This document shows, in pieces, positions 10,763-22,400 of a stretch of 64,000 bases of DNA; position 1 is the first letter of the stretch, and each line of letters opens with the position of its first letter. The translations under genes were made by a program, and so were the position numbers. The notes below the pieces were generated by a model that was not told the origin of the DNA, ran no database searches, and worked only from the letters and a program-made list of their open reading frames with translations. Source of the DNA: Isochrysis galbana (lineage: Eukaryota > Haptophyta > Isochrysidales > Isochrysidaceae); contig CM030933.1 of the NCBI GenBank assembly GCA_018136815.1, forward strand, positions 2,839,144 to 2,903,143, given 5' to 3'.

Positions 10763-11767
10763 ATGGAGCGTGCCGCGACCGCTCCCGAGCCCCAGGCGAC
10801 CCTCGCCACCGCGCCCCACCTGGGACGCCCCATGCCGCCCGAGGCGGCTCGTCAGAAAGCCCTCTCAGAGCCCGTCCAGCCCATCCAAACCACGCCCGCG
10901 CAAGCGCGCGGGGTGGCGAGCACTGGCACCGAACAGGTTGCCCCCATGGCTCTGCGTAGCATGCAGGGGGTCTTTGAGACCCCCTCCAACAGTGGGAAAC
11001 CCTCCCACCCCAAGAGCACCTCATGTGGGAGGGCAGCTCAGCTGCCCTCCCCATGGTGGAAACCTCTACCATCAGTGCACCCAACATGGGAGGGCACTTC
11101 ACAACCATCAATCTCCTACGGAGAGCAACTTGTGCCTCTGTTTTTCAACATGTTGACTCACTTCTCGTTTTCACCCCACTCCTGTGGGCCACAAGAACCT
11201 ACAACTCAGTGCCCTGCCTTGGGCCCTCCTTCAACACTTGACTCCCTCTCCTACTCTCCCTTCCCTCTAGAACCAACCCAAACAGAACGAACCCCCTCGC
11301 CCTCTGTTCAAAGCACCAAAAATTTCAACTCAAGACCCTTGTTGATACACTTCACGTTTTCACCCCACTCTTGTGGGCCACAATTACCTTCAGCTCAGTG
11401 CCCTGCCTTGGGCCCTCTTCCAACACTTCACTCCCTCTCCCACTCCCTCTTCCAACTACAACTAACCCAAGAAGCACAAACCCCCTTGCCCTCTGCTTCA
11501 AGCACCAAAAATTTCGACTCAAGACAAGAGGGAGGACATGTCTTGAGGCGGCGTCGCTGCCCATGCCTAGCGCAAGGGTATAGCGCCCCCACTCAGACAT
11601 CTCCTTCCCCACAGCTCCTCTCTGAGGAGTTGCTCCTCTCCCTCCCATTAGGCCCCCTTGCCTGCGAGACCAGAACAGGATCCTGGCGTAGGGGGCTGTC
11701 TGAGTGTGGAGGGAGGGGCGCTCTGGCTAGCGCAGGTAGAAAGCTAGTGAAGAGCTGGGTGGCATAA
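10763..11767 (+). CDS. 334-aa Pro/Ser-rich ORF of the insertion, unknown function
   Basis: The ORF starts with MERAATAPEPQ shortly inside the left end of the insertion and fills most of it. It is rich in Pro, Ser, Thr and Gln. It contains two copies of a 63-residue unit (FSFSPHSCGPQ in the first, FTFSPHSCGPQ in the second) encoded by a 189-bp direct repeat at about 11167-11545. No enzymatic motif is seen. By position it could be an ORF1-like accessory protein of a retroposon. The start context and first codons resemble two other loci, at 15573 and 58733 on the minus strand. It may be untranslated. Confidence 0.45.
   Translation: MERAATAPEPQATLATAPHLGRPMPPEAARQKALSEPVQPIQTTPAQARGVASTGTEQVAPMALRSMQGVFETPSNSGKPSHPKSTSCGRAAQLPSPWWKPLPSVHPTWEGTSQPSISYGEQLVPLFFNMLTHFSFSPHSCGPQEPTTQCPALGPPSTLDSLSYSPFPLEPTQTERTPSPSVQSTKNFNSRPLLIHFTFSPHSCGPQLPSAQCPALGPLPTLHSLSHSLFQLQLTQEAQTPLPSASSTKNFDSRQEGGHVLRRRRCPCLAQGYSAPTQTSPSPQLLSEELLLSLPLGPLACETRTGSWRRGLSECGGRGALASAGRKLVKSWVA
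11167..11545. repeat. 189-bp direct repeat, two units
   Basis: GTTTTCACCCCACTC begins at 11167 and again at 11356, 189 bases apart. The similarity continues through AGCACCAAAAATTTC-ACTCAAGAC. The length is a multiple of three, so both units stay in the same frame. Confidence 0.85.
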
Positions 11768-11874
11768 GGGGGAAGGGTGCTTGCGCTTGCCGCGGCAGGG
11801 TGTCCTGTCTTGAGTGAGCGCTAGTCCCGTTCCTTTGCCGCGCCGCGACCCATAAGAATTTGTTAAAAATTAAT

Positions 11875-11893
11875 TATATTATAAAGTTTACCA
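11875..11893. repeat. Target-site duplication, right copy
   Basis: Identical to 10719-10737. See the insertion between them. Confidence 0.9.
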
Positions 11894-12650
11894 CGTTCGC
11901 TCTTCCAAATATGGTCATATATTTAGTGGCCGGCGCTAGGTCGGACACTTTGTCATCTATCTTATCCGCCAGCTTCGTCCAAAAAGGTCTGAGAGCCTCC
12001 GGCGCGCCTAGCGGGACGCCTAGGATGGTTAGGTATTCGTTTTCTTGTATCCAATTAAATCTTCGCATGTCCCACAGGGGCTTGCGAAGTCGCTGAGATC
12101 CCATTCTCAGTCCTTGGAATTTGATTGCGTTCGTTTTGCCTCCTGTCGCCATCTCATATAGTTTCACCCATTGTAAGGCCTTGTTTATGCTTTTGTAGTC
12201 TCGGGCTATCAGTGCCGTGTCATCAGCGAACTGGCTTATTTTCAGGTTGTATCCGCTCATGATTTGCCCTTCTCGGGGGCCGGGCGCCGCACTTAGATAG
12301 ATAGATATTATTCGGTACTTTATTTCATCAATGTTGATCTCTATTGATACGCCTCTACCTTTTATTAGCACTTCTATCGTGTCGGGTCTAGGAGACACTC
12401 TACCGGCCTCGTCTCTGATCGCCACAGCGACGCCACTGGCAGGATCACGGATCACCCAGCTCTCCTGGGGCAGCAAACCATGTCCATCCCAGTAGGGCGG
12501 CCGTTCTATGGGCCCGGAGGTGCGCTCCGTCCTCGTATGCATGTAGCTCTTGTAGCATCAGGATGTCTATTCTTGCTTTACGCGCCTGTGACAGCACTGC
12601 GGCTAGTCTGCCGCCCTTGGTACCGTTCAAGTTGTAGGTCGCGATTGTGA
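11877..12650 (-). pseudogene. LINE 5' part: endonuclease start and truncated reverse transcriptase
   Basis: Reading leftward from 12650, the frame begins like an apurinic-type endonuclease domain (ITIATYNLNGTKGGRLA, then ILMLQELHAYEDGAH). Near 12450 the reading frame changes, continuing as GVAVAIRDEAGRV and ISIYLSAAPGPREG. It then jumps directly to a reverse-transcriptase segment with the catalytic FADD box (LKISQFADDTALIA) and ILGVPLG. The remaining endonuclease and most of the RT fingers and palm are missing, so there is an internal deletion as well as a frameshift. The frame then runs into the insertion target. The copy is dead. Confidence 0.85.
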
Positions 12651-13296
12651 TGGGTGCCTTTTGTTATTCCGTCTGCGGTCCCTCGTCTCTCGTCATGCGA
12701 GCGCCCCCTGGCCTGCCACTGCAGCTGCCCCCTGTGTGCCCCCGGTCGCCAGCCCCGTGCCGCTCGCCACCAAGCTGGCCTCACCACCCTACACATGTGC
12801 TTGTGCACGCGCCTCGAGCCGCACGTCTCACCCCCGATGTGCCGATGTGTGAGCATGCGCTCCTCCATGCGGTTCAATATTCCTCTTAAACCACAGCCAC
12901 CACCACAGCCACAGACACTCTGCCCACAACACCTTCAATGCAGCGCATGCAGCCTCACTTGAAGGAGCTGGATGGTCCATCATGGCTGCAAATGAGAAAC
13001 ACACATCGAACATCATAGCTAGAGCAAGTAAGCTCACTTGCCGCGTTGCGCTCCCCTCCGCACCGGTGCACTTGATTAAGGTGGCATTGGCCTCCAAAGA
13101 AGATCTATACATCTGCAACTCATGGCCGCCTTGCTACCATCGAATGGCCCTTGCCTGTATGCAAGGGCGCCTTGTCCAACAAGACTCCTCAATTTCCACT
13201 TGTCAAAACGGTGGGCCTCCTTGATCGCACCGAACCGAGTGCTCAGAGAGCACAGCTGTGTGGCGACGAATGCCGCAGTGTGCGGTGCAGCTCGAA
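12651..13296. other. LINE 5' flank and intergenic sequence, no gene recognised
   Basis: The first 230 bases may belong to the LINE leader or a short ORF1 remnant on the minus strand. The rest, up to the ABA4-like gene stop, has no recognisable feature. Confidence 0.3.
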
Positions 13297-13857
13297 TCAA
13301 GCTGCCTTGAGCCTCTCCAGGCGCAGATCAAGCTCGCGCTGCGAGATTCCCTTGGCTCCAAGCAATCCAGATGCCGCGGTGCAGGAGTACAAGAGGAATC
13401 CAGTCGGTCCGAACATGAGGGTCATGAAGAGACAGGGCACGATGACGAGCGCGTGGCGCAGCGGCGTCCAGTCGCGCGACAACGCGTCCTCAACGATGGC
13501 GCGCCCGATGAGCAAATCAAAGACGAGGTAGTGAACCCAGCCTGCAAAGACAACCGTCGGATCCTTAAATAAGTTGGTGACACCCTCGAAAGATGAGAAG
13601 TCGATGGGAGCGTCTTCCTCGGTGGAGTTGAGGGCGTTGCTCAATAGGACCGCAACGTAAAGCACCGAGTGAACGAATGGCGGCACAAGCGTGAGCGTGG
13701 GCGTGTGCCGCCAGGTGGGGAGCAGAGCCAGCAAAAGCCACGCCGGCAGCACCAGGTTGGTGAGGGGCCAGAGCTGCGAGACGTCGAGGCCACCGAAGAG
13801 GCCGAGCGGCTTGAGCGAAGGGGCAGCGGGACAAGGTCGCGGCGAAAAGCCGAACAT
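13297..13857 (-). CDS. ABA4-like (DUF4281) integral membrane protein
   Basis: Intact 186-residue frame without introns. It has the ABA4/DUF4281 layout: a hydrophobic segment ending in a PxW motif (PAWLLLALLPTWRHT), a second membrane segment (VPPFVHSVLYVAVLLSNAL), a soluble linker, then the conserved TGWxHFLxxDLFxGR-type block, here FAGWVHYLVFDLLIGRAI, and a final RHALVIVPCLFMTLMFGPTGF helix. Plant ABA4 is a plastid envelope protein required for neoxanthin formation and related proteins are widespread in algae, so a role in carotenoid metabolism or plastid membranes is likely. The short N-terminus (MFGFSPRPCPAAP) is not a clear bipartite plastid signal, so an upstream exon carrying the leader is possible. 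Confidence 0.8.
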   Translation of the reverse strand: MFGFSPRPCPAAPSLKPLGLFGGLDVSQLWPLTNLVLPAWLLLALLPTWRHTPTLTLVPPFVHSVLYVAVLLSNALNSTEEDAPIDFSSFEGVTNLFKDPTVVFAGWVHYLVFDLLIGRAIVEDALSRDWTPLRHALVIVPCLFMTLMFGPTGFLLYSCTAASGLLGAKGISQRELDLRLERLKAA

Positions 13858-14584
13858 GCTGCCGACAGCACAATCTGAGGCAAGGGAACGTCGGGGGAGA
13901 GAAGAACAGGGAAGTCGAAGCTGATGGGCAGGGAGGCAGTGCGCCGCAGCGCCGGCGCCGGAGGGCCGAGCGAGAGGACGACGGGTAGGTCTAATTTAGG
14001 CGATTGGTTGGGACCCGCTCTCGCGGGAACGCGTGAACCTACAACCTACATGTGAAAGACAGAGACAGCGTCTTTCTATCTACGGAGACCAAAAGCAGCC
14101 GTCGTTGCCGTCTTTCTGGGGGTCATTGCATAGCCCGGTAGAGAAAGACAGCCCACGTGTTCCGTGTGCCAGGGCGCCAGCGCAGGACAGGGAATCAAGG
14201 GCGGGCGGCTGTCGCATCCGCGATCGACTCTTTACGTTTATAATGGATAATGGCTGACCAACCGGATGACCCGTTGACTCGCGCTCTTTCCATGAGAATA
14301 AGAACCTTTCCCGCCGCGTATCCTCCTGACTGTCTCGCCCGCTTTGCGCGTTTGTGTTTGTCTCCTTGTGCACAATGCCATCGCTTCTGACTGCTCTCTG
14401 CTCTCTCTCTGCCCTGTCTTCTGAGTCCCTCCTGTGCTTGCTCTCGCATTGGTCCCGTCCGCTTCCCTCTCCCCGTCACCCCCGCGCTACGCGCTAGTCC
14501 TCGTCCTCGTTGTATATGTTCGCCGCTAGGGGGGCTTTCCCCAGCGCAGGGGCTGCTTTCGTTCATCAGCAGGGGTTGTGCGTG
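13858..14584. other. Intergenic, no gene seen
   Basis: Upstream region of the ABA4-like gene on the minus strand. No repeat family or convincing ORF is visible. Confidence 0.35.
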
Positions 14585-14775
14585 AACGTTCAAGTGGTGT
14601 TCACGGGCTTCGCGTGAACACCAAAATCCCAAAGTGTTCCAGTTATGTGAACACCTCATCCCCCAAGTGTTCACGGCAACATTTGTGAACACTTTGTGAA
14701 CACCTCGTGAACACTTGTGAACACCTGAACACCTCGCATGTGGGGGTCAAGTGTCAAGTGTTCAAGTGTTGCGGA
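14585..14775. repeat. Cluster of GTGAACAC / GTGTTCAC motifs
   Basis: About ten copies of GTGAACAC, GTGTTCAC or one-base variants occur in about 190 bases, in both orientations. One pair forms an inverted repeat around 14599-14622 (GTGTTCACG and CGTGAACAC). At 14692-14720 several direct copies stand 10-13 bases apart. No ORF explains them. They could be protein-binding sites or a decayed minisatellite. Confidence 0.7.
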
Positions 14776-15103
14776 CGGCGGCGGGGGGCAGGGGTTGCGG
14801 CGCCGTGGCGCCGCAGCGCCACACGCCATGCAGGCGGCGGCGGCCGCTCGCTCCCTGCTACTCCCTACTCCCTACTCTTTCTCCCTCCTCCCTCCTCCTA
14901 GGTTCCTCCAACCCCCCAAAACGCTACACATAGCTGTCACAGACCACGGGACACGGGACCCTGCTGCAGGCGCTTAGACGTTAGACGCTTAGATTCTTCT
15001 TACTACTTAGATAAGGCCAGTGTGGCAGTGGGTGGAGAGGGGTCGAGCGGAGCACATGCACATACACACATACACCACGCAAGCACAAACAATAAAGCAA
15101 CAC
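14776..15103. other. Intergenic, no gene seen
   Basis: GC-rich, then simple A/C-rich sequence (about 15055-15110). Nothing identifiable. Confidence 0.3.
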
Positions 15104-15573
15104 TCAGAGCACACTGTCAAGGTCGCTGATCTCACTATTCTCACCCTCAACCTGCGGTCGCAGCACACTGTTCATCTCAACCGTGATGCACTCCCCCGGC
15201 AGGACCGGGGCAGCCGCCATGTGAGCACGCCGCCCGACGGCGACCATCTCACGAAACTTCTTCAATATAGCCATGACAGGCACCTCTTCGAGAGGCAGGC
15301 CCTTTGACGCGCTGTACCACATCATCAGGTTGCGCAAGTTAGTCTCATTAAGTAAGACGCGAGCGCTCTTTCGTCTTCAGATTGTTCATCAACGAAAACA
15401 CGCGCTCGCATTCAGACGTGTCAGCAGCCGTGTGGTGCGACCCAGGTCGCACGCACCTGCTCGGCCTCCGAGGGTGGACGCGGCCGCTTCGCCAGCGACT
15501 GGTCCGCGGGGGTGTGGGGGCCGCCCTCGGCGGGGGGCCCGGAGGAGAGGGGAGTCACGCCGGCGCGCTCCAT
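15104..15573 (-). pseudogene. hAT transposase remnant, internally deleted
   Basis: Reading leftward, an ATG at 15573 opens a 50-codon frame (MERAGVTPLSSG, with basic KRPRPPSEAEQ) that stops at 15421. Directly after it the sequence encodes the C-terminal hAT dimerisation block: SECERVFSLMNNLKTKERSR, then after a one-base frame change LLNETNLRNLMMWYSASKG, ending at 15104. The SxxCERVFS box is diagnostic for hAT transposases. The catalytic middle is absent. This looks like an internal-deletion derivative of an hAT element different from the intact one at 19464-22880. Confidence 0.75.
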
Positions 15574-16598
15574 CGCGTCTAACTATAAAGTTAGTTGCAC
15601 GCGGCTGCGGGGCAAGCGACCACCTGGGCGGGTACCGGAAAGGGAGGGAGGAGGGCTGCTGAGGGCTGAGGGCTGATCGAGGGGGGTCTTCGGCCCGAAT
15701 AAATAACGGATCTTCGGTCTTCGGAGTACCCCGATAGGGGGCAAACCGGCCCTCCTCTTGGCTCTTGGCGGGCGCAAGGACGGTATTCCCCTACCCGCAA
15801 CACATAGAGACATGCCGTTCCATGCGACAAGCTCTATCGAGAACGCCCATGGTGTACCGGCGCCGCAATACCGCTGCAAAAGTCGTCATTCTCGCCGCAT
15901 TCGCATTACTGCTTTTTTTGATATGAAAACGTAAGACGTAAGACAACGCAACCTTGTTAAATATGATTTCACAAAACTTGGCTTCTCTCTGTCCCACTCG
16001 CGGCGTCGCACTGCGCCCGCCCTGCCGCGCCAGCATGGCGGCTGCTCTCGCCCACGGTAAGTAAAGATAAGAGAACAAACACACGGATTGCCAATTGCTT
16101 GTTCATACCCTCTTGTCCGATTCTCGCTTGCGTACGGCAGCTAGCGCTCCCACGCAATTCTCCAGCCTTCTGATTTACATCATGCAAAGCAGCAAGCGTG
16201 CACTGAATGTTCAAAGGGTGTGAGAGAGGGTGAAGCACTACCTATGGGGAAACGCGGTCTGCTCGCTTCGCATATCGTGCCGTACTCATGTTGCCCTCAT
16301 ATTGCCGTGCTTGAGGCTTTCGTACCTCACCTTCCGTGCCTTGAAAGCTGCTGCACTGGGCATGCTTTCTGCGTTCCACGAAGGCTAAGCAAAGCAGCCA
16401 GCAACCTTGTGGCACAGAGCATCGCAACTGAATTCCCCCTAAAGCTTGATATTGTCTTTGAAATTTCACCATATGTGGCACCCATTGGCTCAGTTATGTC
16501 ATTCGAATTGTGCGGGCTCCCTCATTCACTGAAACCAATGCGATGCCGCTGACATGAGAGTGCGATGTCGATTTGGCAACAGAATACTGGCTTCTCGA
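15574..16598. other. Intergenic, no gene seen
   Basis: Contains the AACTA-rich leader of the hAT remnant (15574-15600) and otherwise unassigned sequence. No protein frame is convincing. Confidence 0.3.
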
Positions 16599-17381
16599 TC
16601 AGTCAGAACGGTGGCGGGCGATGATTTCTGCAAAGCACAGTTGAATGACAACAAGTCGTAAGTTCAGGAGCCAGGTGATCGGCAGCAAGGGCGTAATGCA
16701 CGCACCTTCCTTGGGCGTGTACGAGAACGGGAAAATGTTCAGCGGCCTTTTGTTAATGGAAAGCATGCCCATGCGATTATTGTGCGTGGCGATGCGATGC
16801 TCATTTCCGCCCTGACATCAGATAATGGTGATGAGTAGCGTCAGTGTCAAAGTATGCATGCTGTACGTTTAATTGGCGAGCGGGCGATGGGCTTCATGGC
16901 CGTGGCTGCGCACCTGGTGATTATGGTCCATGCGGACCTTCTTGTCGATCGCCACATCGGTGTGACCGCTGAAGTGCTTCATGATGATGCCGCCCATCAG
17001 GAAGGAGGCTACACCAACGACACCGATGAGCGGAGCAAACTGTGTAGGACACCATCGAGAAGAAGACGGCGTGAGCGGTCGCGAATGTTTGACTATGTGC
17101 AACACGCATGTGCACCACGCGTTCCGGGCCGGCGACACTCCGTGCGCACCGAGAGGTCGAACCAGATCTTGCGGACGCTCATGCCTCGTGGGATCTCGCG
17201 CCATCCGAGAGCAGCCTGTTCCCAGCCTGCACAGCGAGCGGAGGAGGAAGGGGGAGGGTATGGGGTTGGACGCGGGGGAAAGAAGCTGTTCGATGTGTTG
17301 ATCGGTGAGGTTGTGTGCCGCGCATGCGCTTTGTCATGGGGAGGCGAAGTGAGCGGGGAAAGGAGCTGGGCTTTCACCCAT
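16599..17381 (-). CDS. B12D/NDUFA4-like small mitochondrial-type membrane protein, copy 1
   Basis: Five minus-strand exons can be joined with GT-AG introns: 17381-17378, 17226-17150, 17039-16914, 16811-16706 and 16627-16599, giving 113 residues. The first exon is only ATGG, so the second codon is split by an intron. The product starts MGWEQAALGWREIPRGMS. It has one hydrophobic segment (FAPLIGVVGVASFLMGGII) and a short soluble tail with DHNHQGGNEHRIATHNNR. The pattern (aromatic-P-L, a G-rich membrane helix, then a basic His/Asn/Arg tail) resembles the B12D / complex I MLRQ (NDUFA4) family, usually 80-100 residues and mitochondrial. The match is by eye. A second copy at 25949-26861 has the same exon sizes and phases, except for a last exon three bases longer, which strongly supports the model. 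Confidence 0.8.
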
Positions 17382-17439
17382 TGCGAGAGAGAGGGAGCGC
17401 ACGTGAGAGACCCGTGGAGAAAGGGAAGAGAAGAGAGAG

Positions 17440-18129
<690 letters not shown>

Positions 18130-18229
18130 CTCGCGATCCTAACTATATATACACTGTACTTTTAGTATTCAAGTCACAAGTCCTACGCGTTTCTGGGTTA
18201 TGGGAGTACCCCCATGAATATCCTACCCT

Positions 18230-18398
18230 CGCCGCGTGATGCGCCCCACATTCACCACTCTGTGATTCCCTCCCGTGAGCGCCCGCCTCAGTCTCCCAAA
18301 TTAGACCGCCACGCGCGGGAGAGGGGAGGGGGGTCCCTCACCGACGCCATTGACTTTCGTGGGGCGGGAGGGGCTCGGTCGGAGGGGGTAGGCGTAGC
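18230..18398. repeat. Dispersed repeat family R, truncated copy
   Basis: Matches the family body: ATTCACCACTCTG, GATTCCCTCCCGTGAGCGC, then CTCACCGACGCCATTG and TTTCGTGGGGCGGGAGGGG. Related copies are at 23700-24093, 28960-29352, 36316-36534 and 39115-39505. The right end is missing; an opposite terminus follows directly at 18399. Confidence 0.8.
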
Positions 18399-18640
18399 CC
18401 GGTCACTCACTAGGGGGGTGCGAAGGGCACCATTTGTAATGGGCAAACGAAGGCCTAAATAAGCTCCCTATAGGTTCCGGTATGGGAGATCAGCAAAAAA
18501 AACCGGGGGTCTTCCGGCAAAATTTTCGAAAAATACCCGATTTCAGGCCTCTGACGGTCGTGCGGAAATATATGTCAGGCCCCCCTCCGGTATTATTTTA
18601 CCGATGGCCTTCATGCGCGCCTCTCGCAGCGAAACACGAA
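18399..18640. repeat. Dispersed repeat starting with CCGGTCACTCAC, shared with 61398
   Basis: Begins CCGGTCACTCACTAGGGGGG and continues through TAATGGGCAAA, GCCTAAATAAGC, GAGATCAGCAAAAAAA and GGCAAAATTTTCGAAAAAT to CCCCCCTCCGGTAT. The same text with point changes runs from 61398 to about 61610. Its first 12 bases are the inverse of the right end of family R. Confidence 0.85.
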
Positions 18641-18784
18641 ACCATGGGCATCGGCAGCTGACCCGGACCAAAGATCCTGGTTCTATACACACAGCAATAT
18701 ATTTTCACTATGTTTTTATGGACTTGAACGTGTACGTAAGTATCGCAAAAACTAAAGACGCTAACCGCTAAAAACACCAAGGGC

Positions 18785-19463
18785 TCGAGAACCCAACTTC
18801 GACCCGCGACCGGGGGCGCCACGAGGCCGTTCGAGTCACCGCTCACCATATGGATGCCGCTACGAGCACCAAAGTGCGGTATGCCGCCCTCACAGCCACG
18901 CCAATCGCGCCCGCCGCCCCCCGCGCACTGCGTCGAAATCGGCCGCTTGCGGCCCCCGGTGATGACGTCGTCACGCCTCAAGACGCGCCCTGAGTGCCCA
19001 ACTTCGACCCGCGACCGGGGGCGCCACGAGGCCGTTCGAGTCACCGCTCGCCAAATGGCCAAATGGATGCCGCTACTAGCACCAAAGTGCGGTATGCCGC
19101 CCTCACAGCCACGCCAATCGCGCCCGCCGCCCCCGCGCACTGCGTCGAAATCGGCCGCTTGAGGCCCCCGGTGATGACGTCGTCACGCCTCAAGACGCGC
19201 CCTGAGTGCCCAACTTCGACCCGCGACCGGGGGCGCCACGAGGCCGTTCGAGTCACCGCTCGCCAAATGGATGCCGCTACCAGCACCAAAGTGCGGTATG
19301 CCGCCCTCACAGCCACGCCAATCGCGCCCGCCGCCCCCGCGCACTGCGTCGAAATCGGCCGCTTGAGGCCCCCGGTGATGACGTCGTCACGCCCCAAGAC
19401 GCGCCCTGAGTGCCCAACTTCGACCCGCGACCGGGGGCGCCACGAGGCCGTTCGAGTCACCGC
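18785..19463. repeat. ~204-213-bp satellite array, interrupted by the hAT insertion
   Basis: The marker CACCAAAGTGCGGTATGCCG begins at 18867, 19080 and 19284 (spacing 213 and 204). Each unit contains CCACGCCAATCGCGCCCGCC, AAATCGGCCGCTTG and TGAGTGCCCAACTTCGACCC. The array continues beyond the transposon at 22881-23262. The period is not a multiple of three in all units, and the apparent ORFs are not genes. Confidence 0.9.
19456..19463. repeat. 8-bp hAT target duplication, left copy
   Basis: GTCACCGC, repeated at 22881-22888. The joined flank matches an uninterrupted satellite unit (GTCACCGCTCACCATATGG). Confidence 0.9.
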
Positions 19464-22400
19464 TAGGCCCAGGTCAATCCTTTTAGCAAAAGTCGCCCAA
19501 ACTTGTCGGCCGAACTTGCGGGATTCTTGAAGCCGATGACCCAAACTTGTGATAATTCTTTTCGCAAGTTGTCGTGCGGCAAGTACGTCCGCAGTCCGCA
19601 GCACGTTTCCCTTAGGGACGCAAAAAAACTGCCGGCGTACTCGCGCATTGCGTGCCCGACGGTCCGACGGTCCCCACCCCGTGCACCATTAGTAGTAGTA
19701 TAGGCCTGTGCTAATACATGTTTGTTCGTCATTGAGGCATTCACATCACACAATACTACATACAACACGGTAACACTACAAACTACAAACGACACACTTA
19801 TTCTCATTCACATTGGGACTTTGTCACGTTGGTTGTTGTTGTAACGCAACATCAACGCCGCCGAAAGTTGGTCCGCCAAAGAAGACGAGCGATCGGGCCC
19901 AAACATCTTGGCAAGCAATGAAAACACTCTCTCACACGCAGCCGAATTAGGAGTCATGCTGAACGCAATCCTTGCTGCTTTCGCCCACGTGGGGAACTTG
20001 GTGTGGTTGGATGACCACCAAGCAAGAACTTCCCGTGTGAACGTTGGGACCTCCGAATGATCGATCGTAGTCCCATCACAGGCGGCCAGGTACGCGGGAA
20101 GCTCATCCAGCAACCTTTGTCGCACGGAAGGTAAATGGCCAAATGCAGGGATCTCGACCAGCCGATGCACCCAAATTGCATCCACCTTGTTATTGGCAAA
20201 GGCGGGGTTGAATGCACGCAAGAGCCCGGTGCGCCGGTGCTGCTCTCCGCAGTGATATGGAGAGGCACACTGATCATTGAGCCGATCTTCGAGATACTGA
20301 AAAGCGCCTCGTACCTGCTGCACAAGCAATGACCATTCAGGCAAAGCAGTTGCGTCGATTGCCCGTCGCATCTCCTGTTCATCAAACACACCTAACGTCG
20401 TGCCATCGTCATACGTAATCACCCAACCTCCGCGCTGACGGGCGTCCGGCACATGCGAGATCACACCCTTAAACCAGCGGTGGTAGGGAGCTTCATAGTA
20501 CTCATTGGTTTTGGTGCCTACATCCAGCTTTGCACCGGCACGCAACAAGCTTGCGATGTTGGGCAGGTCAGAGGCTTCCTCACCCATGGTGCGCCCACGG
20601 CGACGGATACTCTCGAGAGCCTCATACACCAACAGGATCTCGAGACCATCGCCTTCAAGCTTGTATGTCGTTGTGCACAGAACCTCCACATCCATGGCGA
20701 GGGCGAGCTCCAATTGCAGCTGCCGTCCCTGTGTACGGATAATTCGAGCCATCGCCTTAGTCGTAGCATCTCCAATGCCACACTCTTCCAGCTTGGCCAC
20801 GAACCTTTGCAAATCGCCGAAATTCTCCGCCAACTGCTTCATCACTTCCCAGCGGGACCACCAGCGGATCTTTGAGTACCCCTTCATCGTGACGTGCATC
20901 ATATCGAACCATAGAGTGCGAGCGATTTGGGTGTGAGAGATCAGCGTTAGCCACGGTGTCAAAAAGTCTTCAAGAACAGCTAGCTCCATATGCTCACCTG
21001 TGTGCTGCAGGGTGTGTGAGACGCACAACATATCGACAGCGTTCGGACAAAGGTCCAACAGCTTCTGGCACGCCACACCGTTAGTGGAACAGCTATCCCG
21101 CGTGATCCCGACAACCCAATCAGGCTCCAAGTTGACCTTGCGCATGGTGCTAGAGATGTGTCGAAACAGCCCTACCCCATCCATGTGCCTTTCGACCGTA
21201 CTAAAACATAGAAGGCGGTTGCCGATCGCTGAGAAATTGGCATCGACAAACCGACCGCAGACGGTCATTGCTTCCCCCATACGTGTGGTGCCGTCGAACG
21301 TGATGGTTACAAATTGTCCAGCGATCTCTTGTTGCACGAGCGCGATCTCCTTAGTCTCAATCTTGGGAATGAATGTCTTCAGATTCGAGGATTCTGACAA
21401 CGCCCTCCCACCTTTTTCGAGTAACTTTCTGAGTCTCCCTTGCACCCTCTCGAGCGGAATGCCGCTCTCTAGACAAACCTCGACGACCTCCCAACGAAAG
21501 GCGACTGTCTCTCTATCGACGCTGCTGCCGGCCTCGTCCGGATACTGCTCGTAGTAGTCATCCATGAAGGACTTCCGCTCGTTCTTGGACTCCTCTGCCT
21601 TGAAGTACAAAGCCTTGTTCGACGTGTGCTTGTTCGAGAGAATGTGACCTTTGAAGATGGAGAACACCAAGGAGATCTCTTCCTTGCATGCCCGACAAAA
21701 TATCTTCGCGCCGGACGGCGTAAAGGTCTCATCGGGGTAAGCCTTGATGCGGTCCGTTGGCGTGACTTGTTTGGGCTCGGGTGTCTTCCGCGCCGAGCCT
21801 TGCCGCGCGCGGCGCAAGCCGAGGGGAGGCAACTGCCTCATCTGTCGGTCTCGCTCGATGGCTGCCAGCGGGGGCGGGACATTGCCAACTTCATTTCCTT
21901 GCGAGTGCAAGGGCCCTCCGTTGTCCCTCGACGTCCCCAAGGAGGAGGAAGGAAAATTCGCGGTGCTCGATGACGCGCCTAAGGTCGACGCCGAATCTCT
22001 TTGTTCGAGCTCCGAGGACCGCACCCAGCGAGTAGACATCTTTTGCTGCTCCACCAAGAAGAACTCCACCTGCACGAGCTCGGTGGTGGCGTACATGGTG
22101 CCCGCGCCCGTGTGCTTGACCGTGCACTTGCCCAGGTTCTTGTGCCACATCTCTGCGCCGACGCTCACCTCCGCCGCCTTGGTCAGGTCGATGCCATCGA
22201 TGCCCGTGTCGTTGTCGTAGCTGCCGTCGCTGTCGTCGGACTCAACGATGCTCGTGGAGCGGCGCGAGGGCGCGGTCCCAGCCCTGTCGGTCTCGGTCTC
22301 CATCTCCATGGCCTTGTCGCCGCCGTTGTCGCTCGCCTCCTCGTTCTCCTCGTTCTCCTCATCCTCAACTAAGCGCGCGCACCGCTGCTCAGCGCTGACG

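Larger units (their letters stand above)
10738..11874 (+). mobile_element. 1137-bp non-autonomous insertion inside a LINE
   Basis: Perfect 19-bp direct repeats at 10719-10737 and 11875-11893 bound the insertion, and the interrupted LINE frame continues across them. The left end starts TAAAACTATTGTTATAGTTT; the right end is A/T-rich (GTTAAAAATTAAT). I see no terminal inverted repeats. A long variable-length duplication with an A/T-rich 3' end suggests target-primed retroposition rather than a DNA transposon. The element encodes one ORF (10763-11767) and nothing resembling a reverse transcriptase, so it would need help in trans. Confidence 0.8.
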
